NCBI GenBank assembly: GCA_030549205.1
Contig: JAUKTV010000004.1
Location: 186,001 to 250,000 of the forward strand
Reading direction: 5' to 3'
Source of the DNA: Apiosordaria backusii
Taxonomy: Eukaryota > Ascomycota > Sordariomycetes > Sordariales > Lasiosphaeriaceae
Length of the DNA stretch: 64,000 bases
A program made the position numbers and the translations under genes. Shown here piece by piece: positions 34,301-47,199 of this stretch; positions within the stretch are counted from its first letter, which is position 1; every line of letters begins with the position of its first letter. The notes under the pieces were generated by a model. It saw only the letters and a program-made list of their open reading frames with translations. It was not told the DNA's origin and ran no database searches.

Positions 34301-35560
34301 TATTAGTAGGATAAAAAATATACTGTTATTATTTTATTTATTTAAAAGTATAAAGAAAAAACTAAATTATAAAAGAAGAAAGGTAAGCTAGCCTTATTTA
34401 TATTAGGATATCCTTTTAAACTAAAAGACAATATCCTATATTATATATTAAAGAATAAGCTGCCTTATTTATATATCTTTAGAAATTACCTATAGGATAT
34501 TTTAAAAGCAGTATATAATAATAACCATTACTTTAATTATTAGTAAATAGCTAAAGTATTATAGAGATATAGTATTATTTAAATAACTAAGGCAATTAAA
34601 AAGCATATTAAGTATTATCTAATTTATATTTATAATACTATATTTAAAGTTAAACTATTTAGTAAATTAAATTTAGTAAACTTAAAATCAGTTTTTAGAT
34701 ATACTATTTATATTGACTTTATTATTACTTTACTAATTATTAAGTCGTTTAAAATATAGATAATACTATCTATAGGCTTTAATGCTATAATAATAATAAT
34801 AGGACGGTATAATAAAAGGACAATTCTAGTCTTTAATAGTATAAAATAGATAGTTAAAAAATAGGCCTATTATCTTATTATAAAGTTATAATATAGTAAT
34901 TAGGAATTTCCTTTTAAAATTATTTTAAATAGGGATCTTAAATTTATAAGTAAACTATAGTAAGGGATATTTAAAGTAATAAAAGCTAAGCTATAGATAA
35001 CTAATATTTAGTACTTTAAAGGAAATAGGACGTTAAAACGTAAGAATTAAAATGTTAAGATTACTATTAGATTTTATATTATAATAGATTAAAATATACT
35101 ATAGTTAAATATTTTACTAGCCCTATAGTACTATCTAAATATAGTATATTTATTAGCTTTTAAAATATTATTAACTAAGTTAATATTAAGATTTAAGCTG
35201 AAATTAACTGTAGATTTAAACTTTAATATAATGATAAATATTAAGGCAATAATATAGCATTTATTATATAAAAAGGAAGTTAAAGTAGTAATAGTATATA
35301 CTACTGTTAATAATAAAATATATTATAATAAGAAAAAGACTCTATATATCTTTAAAAAGGGCAATATAGTATATTTAAAGTTATACTATAGATATATATT
35401 TCTTAGTAAGCCGTTTAGAAAGTATTTATAATAAAGGACTGGACTATTTAAAGTTGTAAAGAAGTATAAAGACTTAGTATATAAACTTAAGTTTTTAATA
35501 AGCTAAAAAGTGTATTTAACAATCTCGATAATTTAGTTAGTTTTAATATTAAAAGGCTTA
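31373..35560 (+). pseudogene. RIP-mutated pol of Gypsy A (protease, RT, RNase H, integrase)
   Basis: Reading through RIP stops in the plus direction, the order of a Ty3/Gypsy polyprotein is visible. A protease-to-RT linker lies at about 31.6-32.9 kb. RT follows at about 32.95-33.4 kb with motifs equivalent to DLRxLN, DxxxxFxQ and the catalytic box now YINDIVIF near 33255-33277 (the first Asp changed to Asn by G-to-A). The 'connection' region LYLLEQYIRIIGFLKRF follows, RNase H lies at about 33.75-34.1 kb and integrase-like sequence at about 34.45-35.2 kb. This order (RT-RNaseH-IN) assigns it to Ty3/Gypsy. Nothing is translatable because of dense TAA/TAG. Confidence 0.78.
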
Positions 35561-37979
35561 AATCTATATAATAAGATATTTAAAACCTTAAATAGGGTAA
35601 TTTAAATGAAAGAAGGTAATAAGTTATTTAAAATAAATAAAATAGAGATAAGATATATTATATAGAAAGTTAGAAAGTTAAAGGTAGAATATTTAATATT
35701 ATAGAAAAGATACGATAAAGGCTATAGTAAATAGTAGTATAAAGTAGCTTTATTAGAAATGGTATTAAATATAGTATATAAGTATAAATTGCAATATCTA
35801 TTTAAAGAGAATAAACTTATTAAGGAACTTAAAAAGAAAGGACACTTATTTAAGAAAAGAAAAATAAGCCTAATAGCTTTAAAGAAAGTATTAGATAGTT
35901 AAGGTAAGGAGGTTATAGTTATATTAAAGATTAATATTAAGGTAGTTATTAAGAATAAAAGGTTAAACTAGTTTAATAGTAAGTTAAAGCTAGTAGATAA
36001 TTTATAAAGAAAAGGTATAAGCTTTAAATAACCTATTAACTTAAAAGCTTATAAATTTTTTTTTAAAATAACTTACAATATAAATAATAGCTATTAATAG
36101 TATTAACTTTATATTTAACCTTTTAAATTTTCTAATCTTTTTCTATACTTTATATCTCCTTACTATACTTACTAAAGTTACAACTTTATTATTAAATCTT
36201 AATTAATAACCTATTTATAATTGAACTGTCTTTAATAGAATAATCTATTTAAGTATTTTGTAAAATGCTGTGTATTAAAATACTGCTTTTTTATAAGCTA
36301 TCTATTTAACCTATCGAAACCTTTTATTATTATAAATGACCTTTTAAAGTTAATAAATAAGTTATTTCTATTACTATTAAAGAAGGATTTAACTTAAAAG
36401 ACAAACCTATTATATAGTTAATAGCTTATTAAATTAGATTTATTAAAAAGAACCTTAATACTATTTTTATTAAAACGACTTTTATAAAGTTAAACCTTAA
36501 TATTGCTTTTATTAAATTAACCTATATTAAAAAAATCCAACTATAACTATATTTATAAAGCTTAATCCTATTATTACTTTAATTAAATTAACCTTTATTA
36601 AAAAGGTTCTAACTATAGATATTTCGGTTAAAAAGACTTTAATTGTAGATATTTCGATTAAGAAAACCTAAACTGTAAATACTATAATTAAAAAGGCTTT
36701 AATTAAGAATATAACGATTAATAAAGCCTTAATAATAAGGATTCCGATTAAGGCTTAAAATAAAATTATTAAGGTTAGTTTAATAGATCGTTTAATTCTT
36801 ACTATTAAAGTTAAGGAGATTAAGTTTAAATCTACTATATATAAGATTGTAAAGTTTACTAAAAAGCACTTTTTTAATTTAGATAATTTCGACTTTAAGT
36901 ATATAGTATATATATTGTCTTTAAATAAGTTAATAAGCAGTGTATTTATATTTTATAGGAAGACTTATAAAAGTTTTAAAGAGCTTAAGTTAAAAATAGT
37001 TAGAAAAGAAGACCTTTAAGATTAAAAGGATATTATATTTATTTTATATATTCCTTTTAAAGAAAGTTTTATTACTTTATAAATTAATAATAAAGGATAA
37101 ATCCTATTATAAATCTATAAGTTAGTAAAAACCTATAAACTGCTTATATATATAGGAATTGAAGCTATTTATTACTGGTTTTAAAAGGGTATATACTTTA
37201 ATAATAAAAACTAGGTTTAGAAATATATAAAGAGGCCTATTAGTAAATAAGAAAAAATCCTCTCTACCTTTATTATACTTTAAAGTAAGGCTATTGATAA
37301 TAAAAGTATTAAAAGGTTTATTAAATAAATTATTTACCCTTTTTAATAGCCTATTAAGACTAATGCTATTAATATTAAATTTAACTTTAAAAATGCTTAG
37401 TATATTATTAGTATTAAAATTAAAATTACTAAACGCTAGGTCAGTTTATTTAAAAATAAAAGTAAGTATATTAAGCAATTAACTAATTAAAAGTAGTAGG
37501 ATAGTAATAAGGAATAGGTCGTTAATAAATAAAAGAATAATGATAAATAAGATAATAATAAGTAATATATTGATAAGTAGGATTTTAATAAGTAGTATAT
37601 TAATAAGTAAAGTAATAATAAGTAATATGCCGATTACGGTTAGAATAACGACGACGATAATGTCTTCTTTATAAAGCTAACTATAAATAAATTATATAAA
37701 CTTATTAATAAGTTATTAACAATAGCTATTACTATAAGTATTAACGATAAAAAAATAAAGATAATAATAGGTTATTTTAAAGAATAGGAGATAGTAATAG
37801 AGTAGTAAAGTTATTAGATTGCTAAGATAGAAAAGGAGATTAAGAAGATGAAAAACAATATAGAGGAGATAATAGGTATAATTACTATATTAGTAAAGAA
37901 AGGTTAAGATAGGATAATAGTATTATATAATATTATATATTTATATAAAAAAGATATTATATAGTTATTATATAGTTAG
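35561..37979 (+). pseudogene. RIP-mutated 3' internal part of Gypsy A, unassigned
   Basis: AT-rich sequence between the integrase remnant and the Copia insertion. Plus-strand reading at 36.8-37.9 kb gives long Lys/Ile/Asn-rich peptides with a possible coiled coil (AKIEKEIKKMKNNIEE) and a short tandem repeat at about 37545-37640 (units around AATAAGTARTATRTTGATAAGTA). I do not recognise a family. It could be a 3' reading frame of Gypsy A or another buried element. The Gypsy A sequence resumes at 57039. Confidence 0.45.
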
Positions 37980-38652
37980 TGTTAAGATAGGTGTCTCACA
38001 GGCCTATAGGTATAGACCTGTGTAGGGAACAGCGCAGAACACTGAAAGCGAAGAGGGTTTTGTCTGCAGTATACAACAGTAGCTAGGCACTGAAGGAATG
38101 TAGATTATAAGGGCAATGCCCTATAATATATAGAAGGTAGATACTATAATATAGGCTTATAAGGTACTATAAGATATAGTAAACTAGTATATTAAATTAA
38201 CTTATATACTAAGAAAATATTATAGTAAACAGTTGCAAAGGACAAGACCTATTATAGGTCTTCGGCCCTATATCGCTTTCCGAACCTCTCTCCGTTTTAA
38301 GGCTTAAATGCCTATTAAGTCTACTAACTATAAGGCTTAAGTACCTGTTAAGTCTATTAAGGCCTAAATACCTATTAAGTCCGCTAACTGTAAACTTAAT
38401 TAACCGGCTAAGTCTAACTATTAAGTGCACTAACCGGAGGCCGTTTATAGGGTATAGGGTACTAATATTTTACTGTTATAGTACGCTAATTGCCTGGAGT
38501 TTCGGGCTACTTTAAAGGTCCGAAGACTACTATAATTACCGTAATAAAGTGTTAGTAAGCGTTATAATTCTAAGCTATTGGTTGTTATTAGCCCTATAGG
38601 TTATAGGCTAAAATACACTATAAAGTCTACAATTAAGTGCTGTATTTTAATA
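37980..38652 (-). repeat. 3' LTR of the Copia element
   Basis: 673 bp, starting TGTTAAGATAGG and ending ATTTTAATA (RIP form of ATTTCAACA). It aligns without gaps over its whole length to 56366-57038, and the mismatches seen are C/T and G/A. Parts (37990-38100) are far less mutated than the partner copy. Confidence 0.88.
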
Positions 38653-39440
38653 CCCTCTCTATAGCTACAGTATATAGTACTGATTAAAAGGGCTTGGAAA
38701 AGTTTAATAGTAAAACGAAGGTGTTAAATAGCACTATAGGTAAGGCTTTAATAAGGCCGTTAGTAAGCATCTCTTCTATAAAGAGGTAGGTTATAATAAT
38801 AACTTTAGTAAATATAGCTTCTTTAACCTCCTAAAATCGAATTAAAGTATATTTAGTTCGGCGATTATACTTATTACTATAAGTAGTAGCAATAGAGCCT
38901 TTGTTATTATACAATAGAAGGGTAGGGCCTATAATAGGCCTGGAAATTTCTTAAAAAAGACCCCTAAACTATATAGCTTTCTTAAGGCTTTCGATAAGCC
39001 TAATGTATTCGGCCTTTAAAGTACTAAAAGATATAGTAAATGCTTTCTTAAATTTCCAACTAATAGGTCTTTTAACTAAGGTAAATAGCTAACTGTAGGT
39101 AGATTTAGCACTTTCCTTATACTTAGCCCAGTCACTATTAGTAAAGCCAATAGGCTTTAAATTACTATTAAAGCTGTAACTAATAGTACTATAAATACTA
39201 GAATAAAGGTAGGAAAGTAGTGATTTTACAGCTTTTAAGTAAGTATTAGTAGGCTATATTAGGTATTATAAAAGCTACTAAACGCTAAAGGCTATATCAG
39301 GCTTAGTTTAAACTATAGTATATATCGAAGTACCAATTAGTTATTAATATAGGTACTAATTAAAAGGACTTACAGGGGTTTTAGGCTTATTGCCTTTATT
39401 TATAATTCCAGGGCTTAATAAAAGGGAAGTTGACTTAATG
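38653..39440 (-). pseudogene. RNase H end of the Copia pol, RIP-mutated
   Basis: The minus-strand reading shows the C-terminal region of a Copia polyprotein: a QLIGTSIYT-like start, TKPDIAFSV, then GFTNSDWAKYKESAKST and STLKAEYIRLIE. These correspond to the RT/RNase H tail that precedes the 3' LTR in Copia elements. The sequence stops at the CTAAT duplication where Gypsy B begins. Confidence 0.78.
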
Positions 39441-39445
39441 CTAAT

Positions 39446-40129
39446 TGTTATGAGATTCCATACCTCTGTAGGACTTACCTAACGTTATGGTCTACTTTGT
39501 ACAATTCCTTAAAAGGATCTATAGCTTAAGAGCTTCTAAAGAAAGCTCCTTATCTTATTCTTACCTTTTACCATAAGTTATATCCTATATACAACGTAAT
39601 TATTATATTCTTATTTCCTTTTTTATTTTTTTCTTCTTTTCTATATATAAATATACTTAGTAACCTTCCTAGCCTTAATTTTCTATAGTAAATCTAACCT
39701 TAGAAGATACCTTTATATCCTCCTTTATAAAGAAAGCTTTTATTAAACTTTCTATTTATATACCTTTTATATTAACTATAAAAGCTTATATAAAGAACCT
39801 TTTTAAGAAGGTTCTTTAGAAATTTCCTTTGGACTTTCTTATAAACCTTTCTATAGAACTTCCTTTAGAGCCTTTTTTAGAACCTCCTTTAAAACCTTCT
39901 TTTAAAAACCTCTTTAAAAAGCCTCTATCGGAACCTTCTTTAAAATCTTTTTAAAAAGCCTCTACTAAAACCTCCTTTAAAATCTTCTTTAGAACTTTCT
40001 TAAAAAGCCTTCTTTAGAACTTTCTTTAAAACTTTCTTAAGAACCTTTTTAAAAAGCCTTTTTAGGAATTTTCTATAAAAGTTTTTTTAAGAACTTTCTA
40101 TTTAAACTTCCTATTAAAAGGTTATAATA
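39446..40129 (+). repeat. 5' LTR of Gypsy B
   Basis: 684 bp. It matches 51386-52118 except for transitions and a length difference inside a zone of degenerate tandem repeats (units like GAACCTCCTTTAGAACCTTC, about 39800-40080). Confidence 0.85.
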
Positions 40130-43100
40130 TTAGTAATTATAACTAATTGGTTAAGTTATTAATATAGTTAATTAAAATTAAACGTTATTATAGTATTTTA
40201 CTAATATAATATTAATATACTTTCTATAATTACTTTTTACTTTATAACTATAAAGGACTATTTAAAAGCTTCTCTTTAGCTTTTAGAGATTTTCCTTTTC
40301 TATAGGCACTTTATAGCTTACTTTCCTTTTAAAGTTAAAACTAATAGAAGATAATAAGCTTATTTACTTGCTTTTTATATAATAAAGGATTTCTAAACTT
40401 TGATTTTTTAATATAAGCTTTATATATATATTATCTTTAAAGTATACGAATTAGCCTTTCCGATATTTTCAAATAATTCCTATACCTTTTAAAAGTTAAG
40501 TAAAGAGCTTAAACTTAAAGGCTTTTAAGGAAATTAATTACCGGCTTTTCCTTTATAAAATAAGGAAGAATTCCTCTCCTTTAATATATAATATTTATTT
40601 TAATTAAGATCCCTTTTAAAGAAGCTTTTAGAATCTACTATTTTATTTAAAAATCCGCCGGTCTTTAACCTCCTTTATATTTAAAACCTTCCTTAGCTTT
40701 ACCAATAACTTATAATATTCTTTTAAAAAGATAGGCCTTTTTTATTTATAAAGGCTATAGGGACCTTTTAAGTCCTTTCTTTTTTACTGACTAAAGGGTC
40801 GATAGGAATAGATTAGGCCGATTTTAAAGAAGAGTTATAGTATTTAAAAGAAAAGTTAATAAAAGTAAAATATAAAAAGGTATTAGTAAATGGAAACTAG
40901 AATATAGAAGGTATAGAAAATAATTTATTTACCTTACTAACAGTAATAGCTTTAGAAGACTTTAAATTAAACTTTATTACCTTTTTATAAAATACTAAAA
41001 TGCCTTTTTATAGAATATTTATTAATTTACCAGCTAGTTTAAACTTTACTAAAATCTTTAAACTTCCTTTTTCTATAGATATAAAGGGTCCTTTTCTTCT
41101 TTTAAAAAAGCCCAGTTTACTACCGCTTCTTACCGATAATAACAATATTAAATAATCTTCTAAAAGTAGCTATCTTTAGTATTATAGAATACTTAATACT
41201 ACTGTACTTTAAAAGCTTATCTTAACCGACTAGCTTTTATTAAAGGCTATTATAAATAATAAACAATAGAGATTTACTTTATATATACTATTAAACTATT
41301 AGCTTAATACTATTTATAATATCCTTATTTAATAATTATAAAGCTTTACTATTTAACTGTTTAATACTAGCTTTTATAATAAATCTTCTTAAAATATTAA
41401 CTAATAATAGCTTAATTAAGCTATTAATAGAGGTTATTATTCCTTCTATATTACTATTAGCTTAACTAATAAATCAGAAGGATTTAATTAAATAAGCTTA
41501 CCTACCTTTAAAGGATAACTTAAGTAACGATTTATTTTTAAAGAAGGACAACTATTTAAAGCCTATTTTATTGACTTATCTTTATAAAGTTTAAAAAAGT
41601 AATAAAGATTAGGATTTCCGGACTATCCTTAATATTTAAAACCTTATAGAATTAATAAGATAATAGTAAAAGATAGTATATACCTTTAAGGCCTATTTAA
41701 CCTTTAAAGTGTCCGATTTTCTATTAAAGTATTTACTATTAAAAAGATAGAATAATAAAGAACAGAAGTATTAGGATTTAATATAGAATCTATTATTAAA
41801 GTAGACTAAAATATTATAGTTTATTACTATTTTAACTGTAGTAATAGACTAGAATTGCCTTAATTTTCTAAAGAGGTCTATAGTATAGGATACTATAGAA
41901 AGAATTGTAAAAAATATAGAAATAAACTACCTTATTATAGACAATAAAGCAATAGTATTAAAAGATATTACTATCTTTATATAAATTATAGCTTAATATC
42001 TTTAATTAAAAGTAAGGCTTAAAACTTATAAGAGATTATTTTTCTATTTATTAAAACGTTAAAAGCTACTTAGCCTTTTATAAAATATCGATAAGTTTTG
42101 TCGGCCTTAATTAGAATAAAGCTAAATGCTTTTACTAAGGTTTATAATAATTCTTTATAGTAATAATCTACCTTTATTAAAATAGAAGGCTAATATAAAA
42201 ACCTTATATTCTATAGAAATGCTATTTTAATACTTTTGGCCTATACTAAGTATACCCTTAATAGGCTTAGTATAGGATATACTAAGTACCTTTATTTAAT
42301 CGATAGTTATTAGAATAATAACTTCTTATATTTAACTAATTAAAATAAGCTTAAAAGAGCTGTATAATCTAAATTTATATAGAACTTCTATAACCTTTCT
42401 TTAAGTTTAATATTTAAAAACAAAGCTTTTTAATTAAAAGTTTTATTAGTCCTGCTATTTTTAAAAAAGGAACTTGTTTTATTAAGTATATAATTAGTAA
42501 TTTATTATTTTTTAAACTCTATCGACGGTTTCTTCTTAATAAAGAAGAGCCTTAATGTAAGAAATTTAATACTATAGACTATCCTTTTTTTAAGCTTTAG
42601 CTTAGAGACTAACCTTTAATAAATAAGCCTATTACTGTTAGTAATAAGCGTTTAATTATTTATTACAATATTTATATATAAGCAAAGTATATACTAGCTA
42701 TTATTATTTAAGAAAGCTAAGCTATATTCTTTTATATTTAATAGTCTATAATCTTCTATAGATTAGTATTAACTTGGTTTATTAGACTTAGTGCTTATAA
42801 GAAAGCTTACTTTAATAGTAGAATAGGAGTATTTAGGATAGTAGATATAGTATTAAGAAGGTTTAAGACTAATAAGAGATTAATATATATTAAAATAGAA
42901 GGCCTTTGACTTTTCCTTTAAAAGGTAAAAGAGAAGGGAATAGCCGATTAGTTTAAAAAGAAACGTTATTTAACTAAGATATTTAAAATAGTATAGAAGG
43001 AACTTATTTACGATATTTAAAAGACCGTTCTTTTTAAGGCTATTTTATTTTTTAAAAATTAGGATTAATATAGTAGCCTATTTTATTAGTATATACTTAG

Positions 43101-46100
43101 GGATAAGGCTATAAGGAATATAAAAGTATAGTATTACTTTGCAATTAACTGGTTAAAATATTACTAAAGCTATTAAGATTAAACTAAATATAGCTACTTT
43201 TAATAGGAATAAATAAGAAATTACTATAATAACATTTACTTTAAGGATTAACCTTAAAATAATTACTGAAAGTTTGATTATAAAAAGTTTAACTACCGGA
43301 CCGGTTAGCGATCCGAATATTCTTTAATTACTAAATAATAAAAAGATAAGGACTTAAAGGTATAGTAGAATTTAAATAAACACTTTAAATATTAAAAGGA
43401 CTTAAGAATTAATATTATTAATACCGATAAGTCTATAGTTAATTCCTTTAATAATAACTTTAAATATAACAATACTGGTATACCCGAGGATAATAGCGAT
43501 ATTTCTAATAATAACTTTAACTTCAATAATAAAAGGAATTAAATCTATTATACTTTTAAAGTAGAAGATATTTATATACATTCGGTACTTAGGATATAAT
43601 TAACTTACCGGCAATACTTTATAATATTTTAAATACTATAAAACCTACCTTATTATATAAAAGACTGTTTAGTAGTTTTTATTATTAAGGACCTTAATTA
43701 AAATATCTTCTATTTAAAAAAAGAGGGCAAGGCTTTTTTATAGAGTATAACCTTTTAAAAGCTAAGCTTTACTAGTACTTTATATATACTTCCTTTCTCT
43801 TTTAGCTTTAATATATTTAAATCTATTTTCTATAATGCCTTTATTTAAATAAAGGTACCTATTTTATTAACCTTAAACGGTAAAATAGAGTAAATCTATA
43901 TTAATATAGAAGTTAGAAAATATACTATAATTAAAAGACTATTAAAATAGATTTTAAATATTAAATGGATATTTAGTAAACCTTTTAAGCTTTAGGGTAT
44001 TAGGTAAGGGCTATAATGAACTTTTAGCTAAGTAAAGTTTTAAATTTACCTATATAGTAAAGATTGTAAAGGATAAAAAGTAATATCTTCTATTTTAATT
44101 ATAGTAAACGTAGTTAAATTTTTAAAAGCTAGAATTCTATTTAGCTAATCCTTCCTATAGAATTATTAAGTAAACCTCTTTTTATTTTAAAGTTATATAG
44201 AAGTTAAAGGATGTTAGAGTCTAAAGGTACTATATTTTATTAAATAGAAAGGAATTAAAAAAGGAAAGGACCGGTTTAACGTTAAAGCTACAAAACCAGA
44301 TACTATTTAATTAAGTAAAAAGAAATATCTTATAGTTAAATATTTAAGCTTAAAAAAGGATTATACTTATTTATTTTTAAAATTAATAAAAATATACAAT
44401 ACTTTTTAATATAGGAACTACTATATTTTATATTATAATACCTTTAAGAAGCTTATTAAAATCTATATATTTTAAAAGATAAGGACTTTATATACTATCG
44501 CCTTTAAAAGTATTATTAGAATATCGAAAGGATAGTCTTATATAAAGAACTACTTTATTAAGTACTATTTTAATATAGAAAGGAATTAAAGATACTTATC
44601 TTCTTTATTTTAACTAGAAGATTTTTTAAATTTTCTAAAGGAGAAAATGGTAGAAAAGACTTAAGATAAAAATAGAAAAGAACTCTTTAATTTAAAACTT
44701 AGGCTTAACTTACTATAAAAGAAGTTATTAGAAAATCCCTTTAATTTATTAAATAATAAAGATAAAGAAAGAAGAGAGAATTTAAAGCTATAATTTATTT
44801 TAAAAATCGTTAAGGATAAGAAGGTTTTAAAGTATAGGCTTAAAAACAGGGTATATATCTATAAAGATAGCCCTTCTTTTATAAATAAGCTTAAGAAGTT
44901 GGTTTATAACTTTTTTACTATTTAGAAAGATTAAGGACTAATTGACCTTTCCTTTAAATATTATATAAAGATTTAGCTTATTAATAATTAGTATAAATAA
45001 AAGGTAGTTTTTAAACTATACTACCTTAACTTTAAAGATTGTAATATAATAAATAAGCTATTTAATAGACTATACCGTTAGGGTTTTATATTTACTATTA
45101 CTTTTCCAATTGCCTTTAAAGCTTTAGTTTTTATAATTTACTGAACTATAGAAAGTAAAGTAAAGAGCTATCCGGTTATCGACTTTTATATAATTAACTA
45201 AATTATAATATTAGACTTTTATTTACTATTCTTTACTTATACTATTATAAAGAAGTTATAGAAAAAGGTTTAAATTATAACAGTCGATACTATTAAGTTT
45301 TTTTATTAATTTTTAATTATAAAAGAGGATAGGCTAAAACTTACTATTATTTTAAAATATAAAGTAAAAGCTATAAAAATAGTTTCTATAGGTTTTTGTA
45401 ACTTCCTTTTATATATTTAATAGTAAATAGACTGTTTTATTAAGAAAGTAGGACTTATTTATTACTATACTATATATATCGACGATATTATTATTTTTTT
45501 AAATAATAATAAGGACTATTTTGAATATATTTAATAAGTCTTTAAGATATTTAAAAAGATTAAATTAGGATTGTCTTTTAAAAAGTCCTTTTTAAAATAC
45601 CCTTCTGTTTATTTTTTTAAGTTTAAGGTAAATAGAAAAGGAATCTTTATTACCGATAAAAAAGCTAAGGCTATTTAGGATATTAAGTTCTTTACTATAC
45701 TTTAGGATTTTAAAATATTTATTAAAAAGATTGGATTTCTTTATTATTTAATAGAAGGATATACTATAAGAATAGATCCTTTATAATAATAGAAGATAGA
45801 ACTTCTAAAGGCTATTAGGATAGACAATAGTATATAGATCTTTAAAGTATAAAAAAAAGGTATTATAAAGAAGCTTATATTTAAACCTACCAATAAAAAG
45901 GTAATTAAGGATATTAAGGCCGTCCTTTACTTTAAAACCGCTATTATTTACTTTAATTTAATTAAAAGATTATATATCCTTACTAATATAAGTAAGGACG
46001 GTTTTAAAATAGTTATTTTCTATTTTAAAGAAGGATTTATATAGAATAAGGTATTTCCTTTTAATTTAATAGATATTTAATTAGTAATATATTTTAGTAA

Positions 46101-46785
46101 ATAAATTAATATAATTAAAAAGAATTACTAGCTAATAGAGTTTAAAATAGCTACTATAGTTTAAATATTAAAGAAGCTTTACTTTATATTAATATCTTCG
46201 AATTACCCTATTACTATTATTACCGATTATACTGTCTTTAAAGGTTTTATTATTAATATTAGTATATATACTATAGATAGTATATAGGTAAATTAATAAT
46301 TATTAATAGCTTATTTCTATTTATTTTAATATCGATTTAAAGTATAGTATATTTTAAGGAAAACTAATGTAATTGCTGATAGCCTTAATTGCTTTTTTAA
46401 ACTTACTTTAAAATACCTTAAAGTATTTACCTTTAATAAAATCTATATTACCGGCTTTATAGATAAGCTAAAAGATAATAGGATTTTATAATAATATACT
46501 TAACTTTATAATTAACTATTTTATAAAGGTTTTATATTAAAGGACTGTTCTTTTTATTCCTTTAGAGAGTTTACTATTAAGTTAAAAAAAGGATATTAAT
46601 AGAACCTTTATTTTAAGCCTATTGTAAATAAGATCTTTAAGGAAAAGCTTAAAGAACTTTATAACTATTACTTAATAAATAGGCTTTTTTACTTTTAAAA
46701 ATTAAAGATATTTTAACGACTCTATATACTTAGCAGTTATATAAAAGACATCCTTAAGTATTACTATAATTATAACTTTTACTTT
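40130..46785 (+). pseudogene. RIP-mutated gag-pol of Gypsy B
   Basis: Heavily A/T-converted. The 5' part (40.1-44.7 kb) by position is gag and protease and is not recognisable by eye. From about 44.9 kb a Ty3/Gypsy RT is readable through stops, with YIDDIIIF at 45475-45498 and a downstream FKKSFLKYPSVYFF-like segment. RNase H features follow (ILTNISKDGFK and ITDYTVFKGF, about 45.97-46.25 kb). The orientation agrees with the LTRs and primer site. Confidence 0.75.
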
Positions 46786-46790
46786 AGAAT

Positions 46791-47194
46791 TGTCACGTTC
46801 TTGAATGCGGACTCCCGGCAGTCTCAGCCAATCAGAAGGAAGAAGGGAACAGCCAATCAAAGGAATAGGAGACAGACCTACCAGGAAAGGATCATTGGGA
46901 TAAGAGCATGATCCGGGAATAGGATCATTGGATCATTGTGGTGATCCAACGATCCGGCTCTAGGGGATCATTAGGAAAGGACAATGATCCAGGAAATAAC
47001 GGTCTATATATACGGAGGAACTAGATAGCTTGTAGATAGTTCCGCAGTATGCAATCACAGCTTGTATTCACGGTATCTTGTGTTTACATTGAGACATCTT
47101 GTTGTGCACTGTTTAGCTGCACCGAACCGTTATTATCAGAAGAGACCTTCAACTGCGTATCCCTTTCAGAGGTTCTGATCAGGGGTTCGTCACA
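46791..47194 (+). mobile_element. solo LTR, not RIP-mutated
   Basis: A 404 bp island of ordinary composition in the middle of Gypsy B. It starts TGTCACGTTC, ends GGGTTCGTCACA, and is flanked by a perfect 5-base duplication AGAAT (46786-46790 and 47195-47199). TG...CA ends, a TATA-like TCTATATATACGG about 60% of the way in, and no internal coding sequence fit a single LTR left after recombination between the two LTRs of a retrotransposon. It contains repeated ATGATCC/GGATCATTGG motifs (46890-47000). Its strand is set by the TATA-like box. The lack of RIP means it arrived, or lost its body, after the surrounding sequence was mutated. Confidence 0.85.
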
Positions 47195-47199
47195 AGAAT

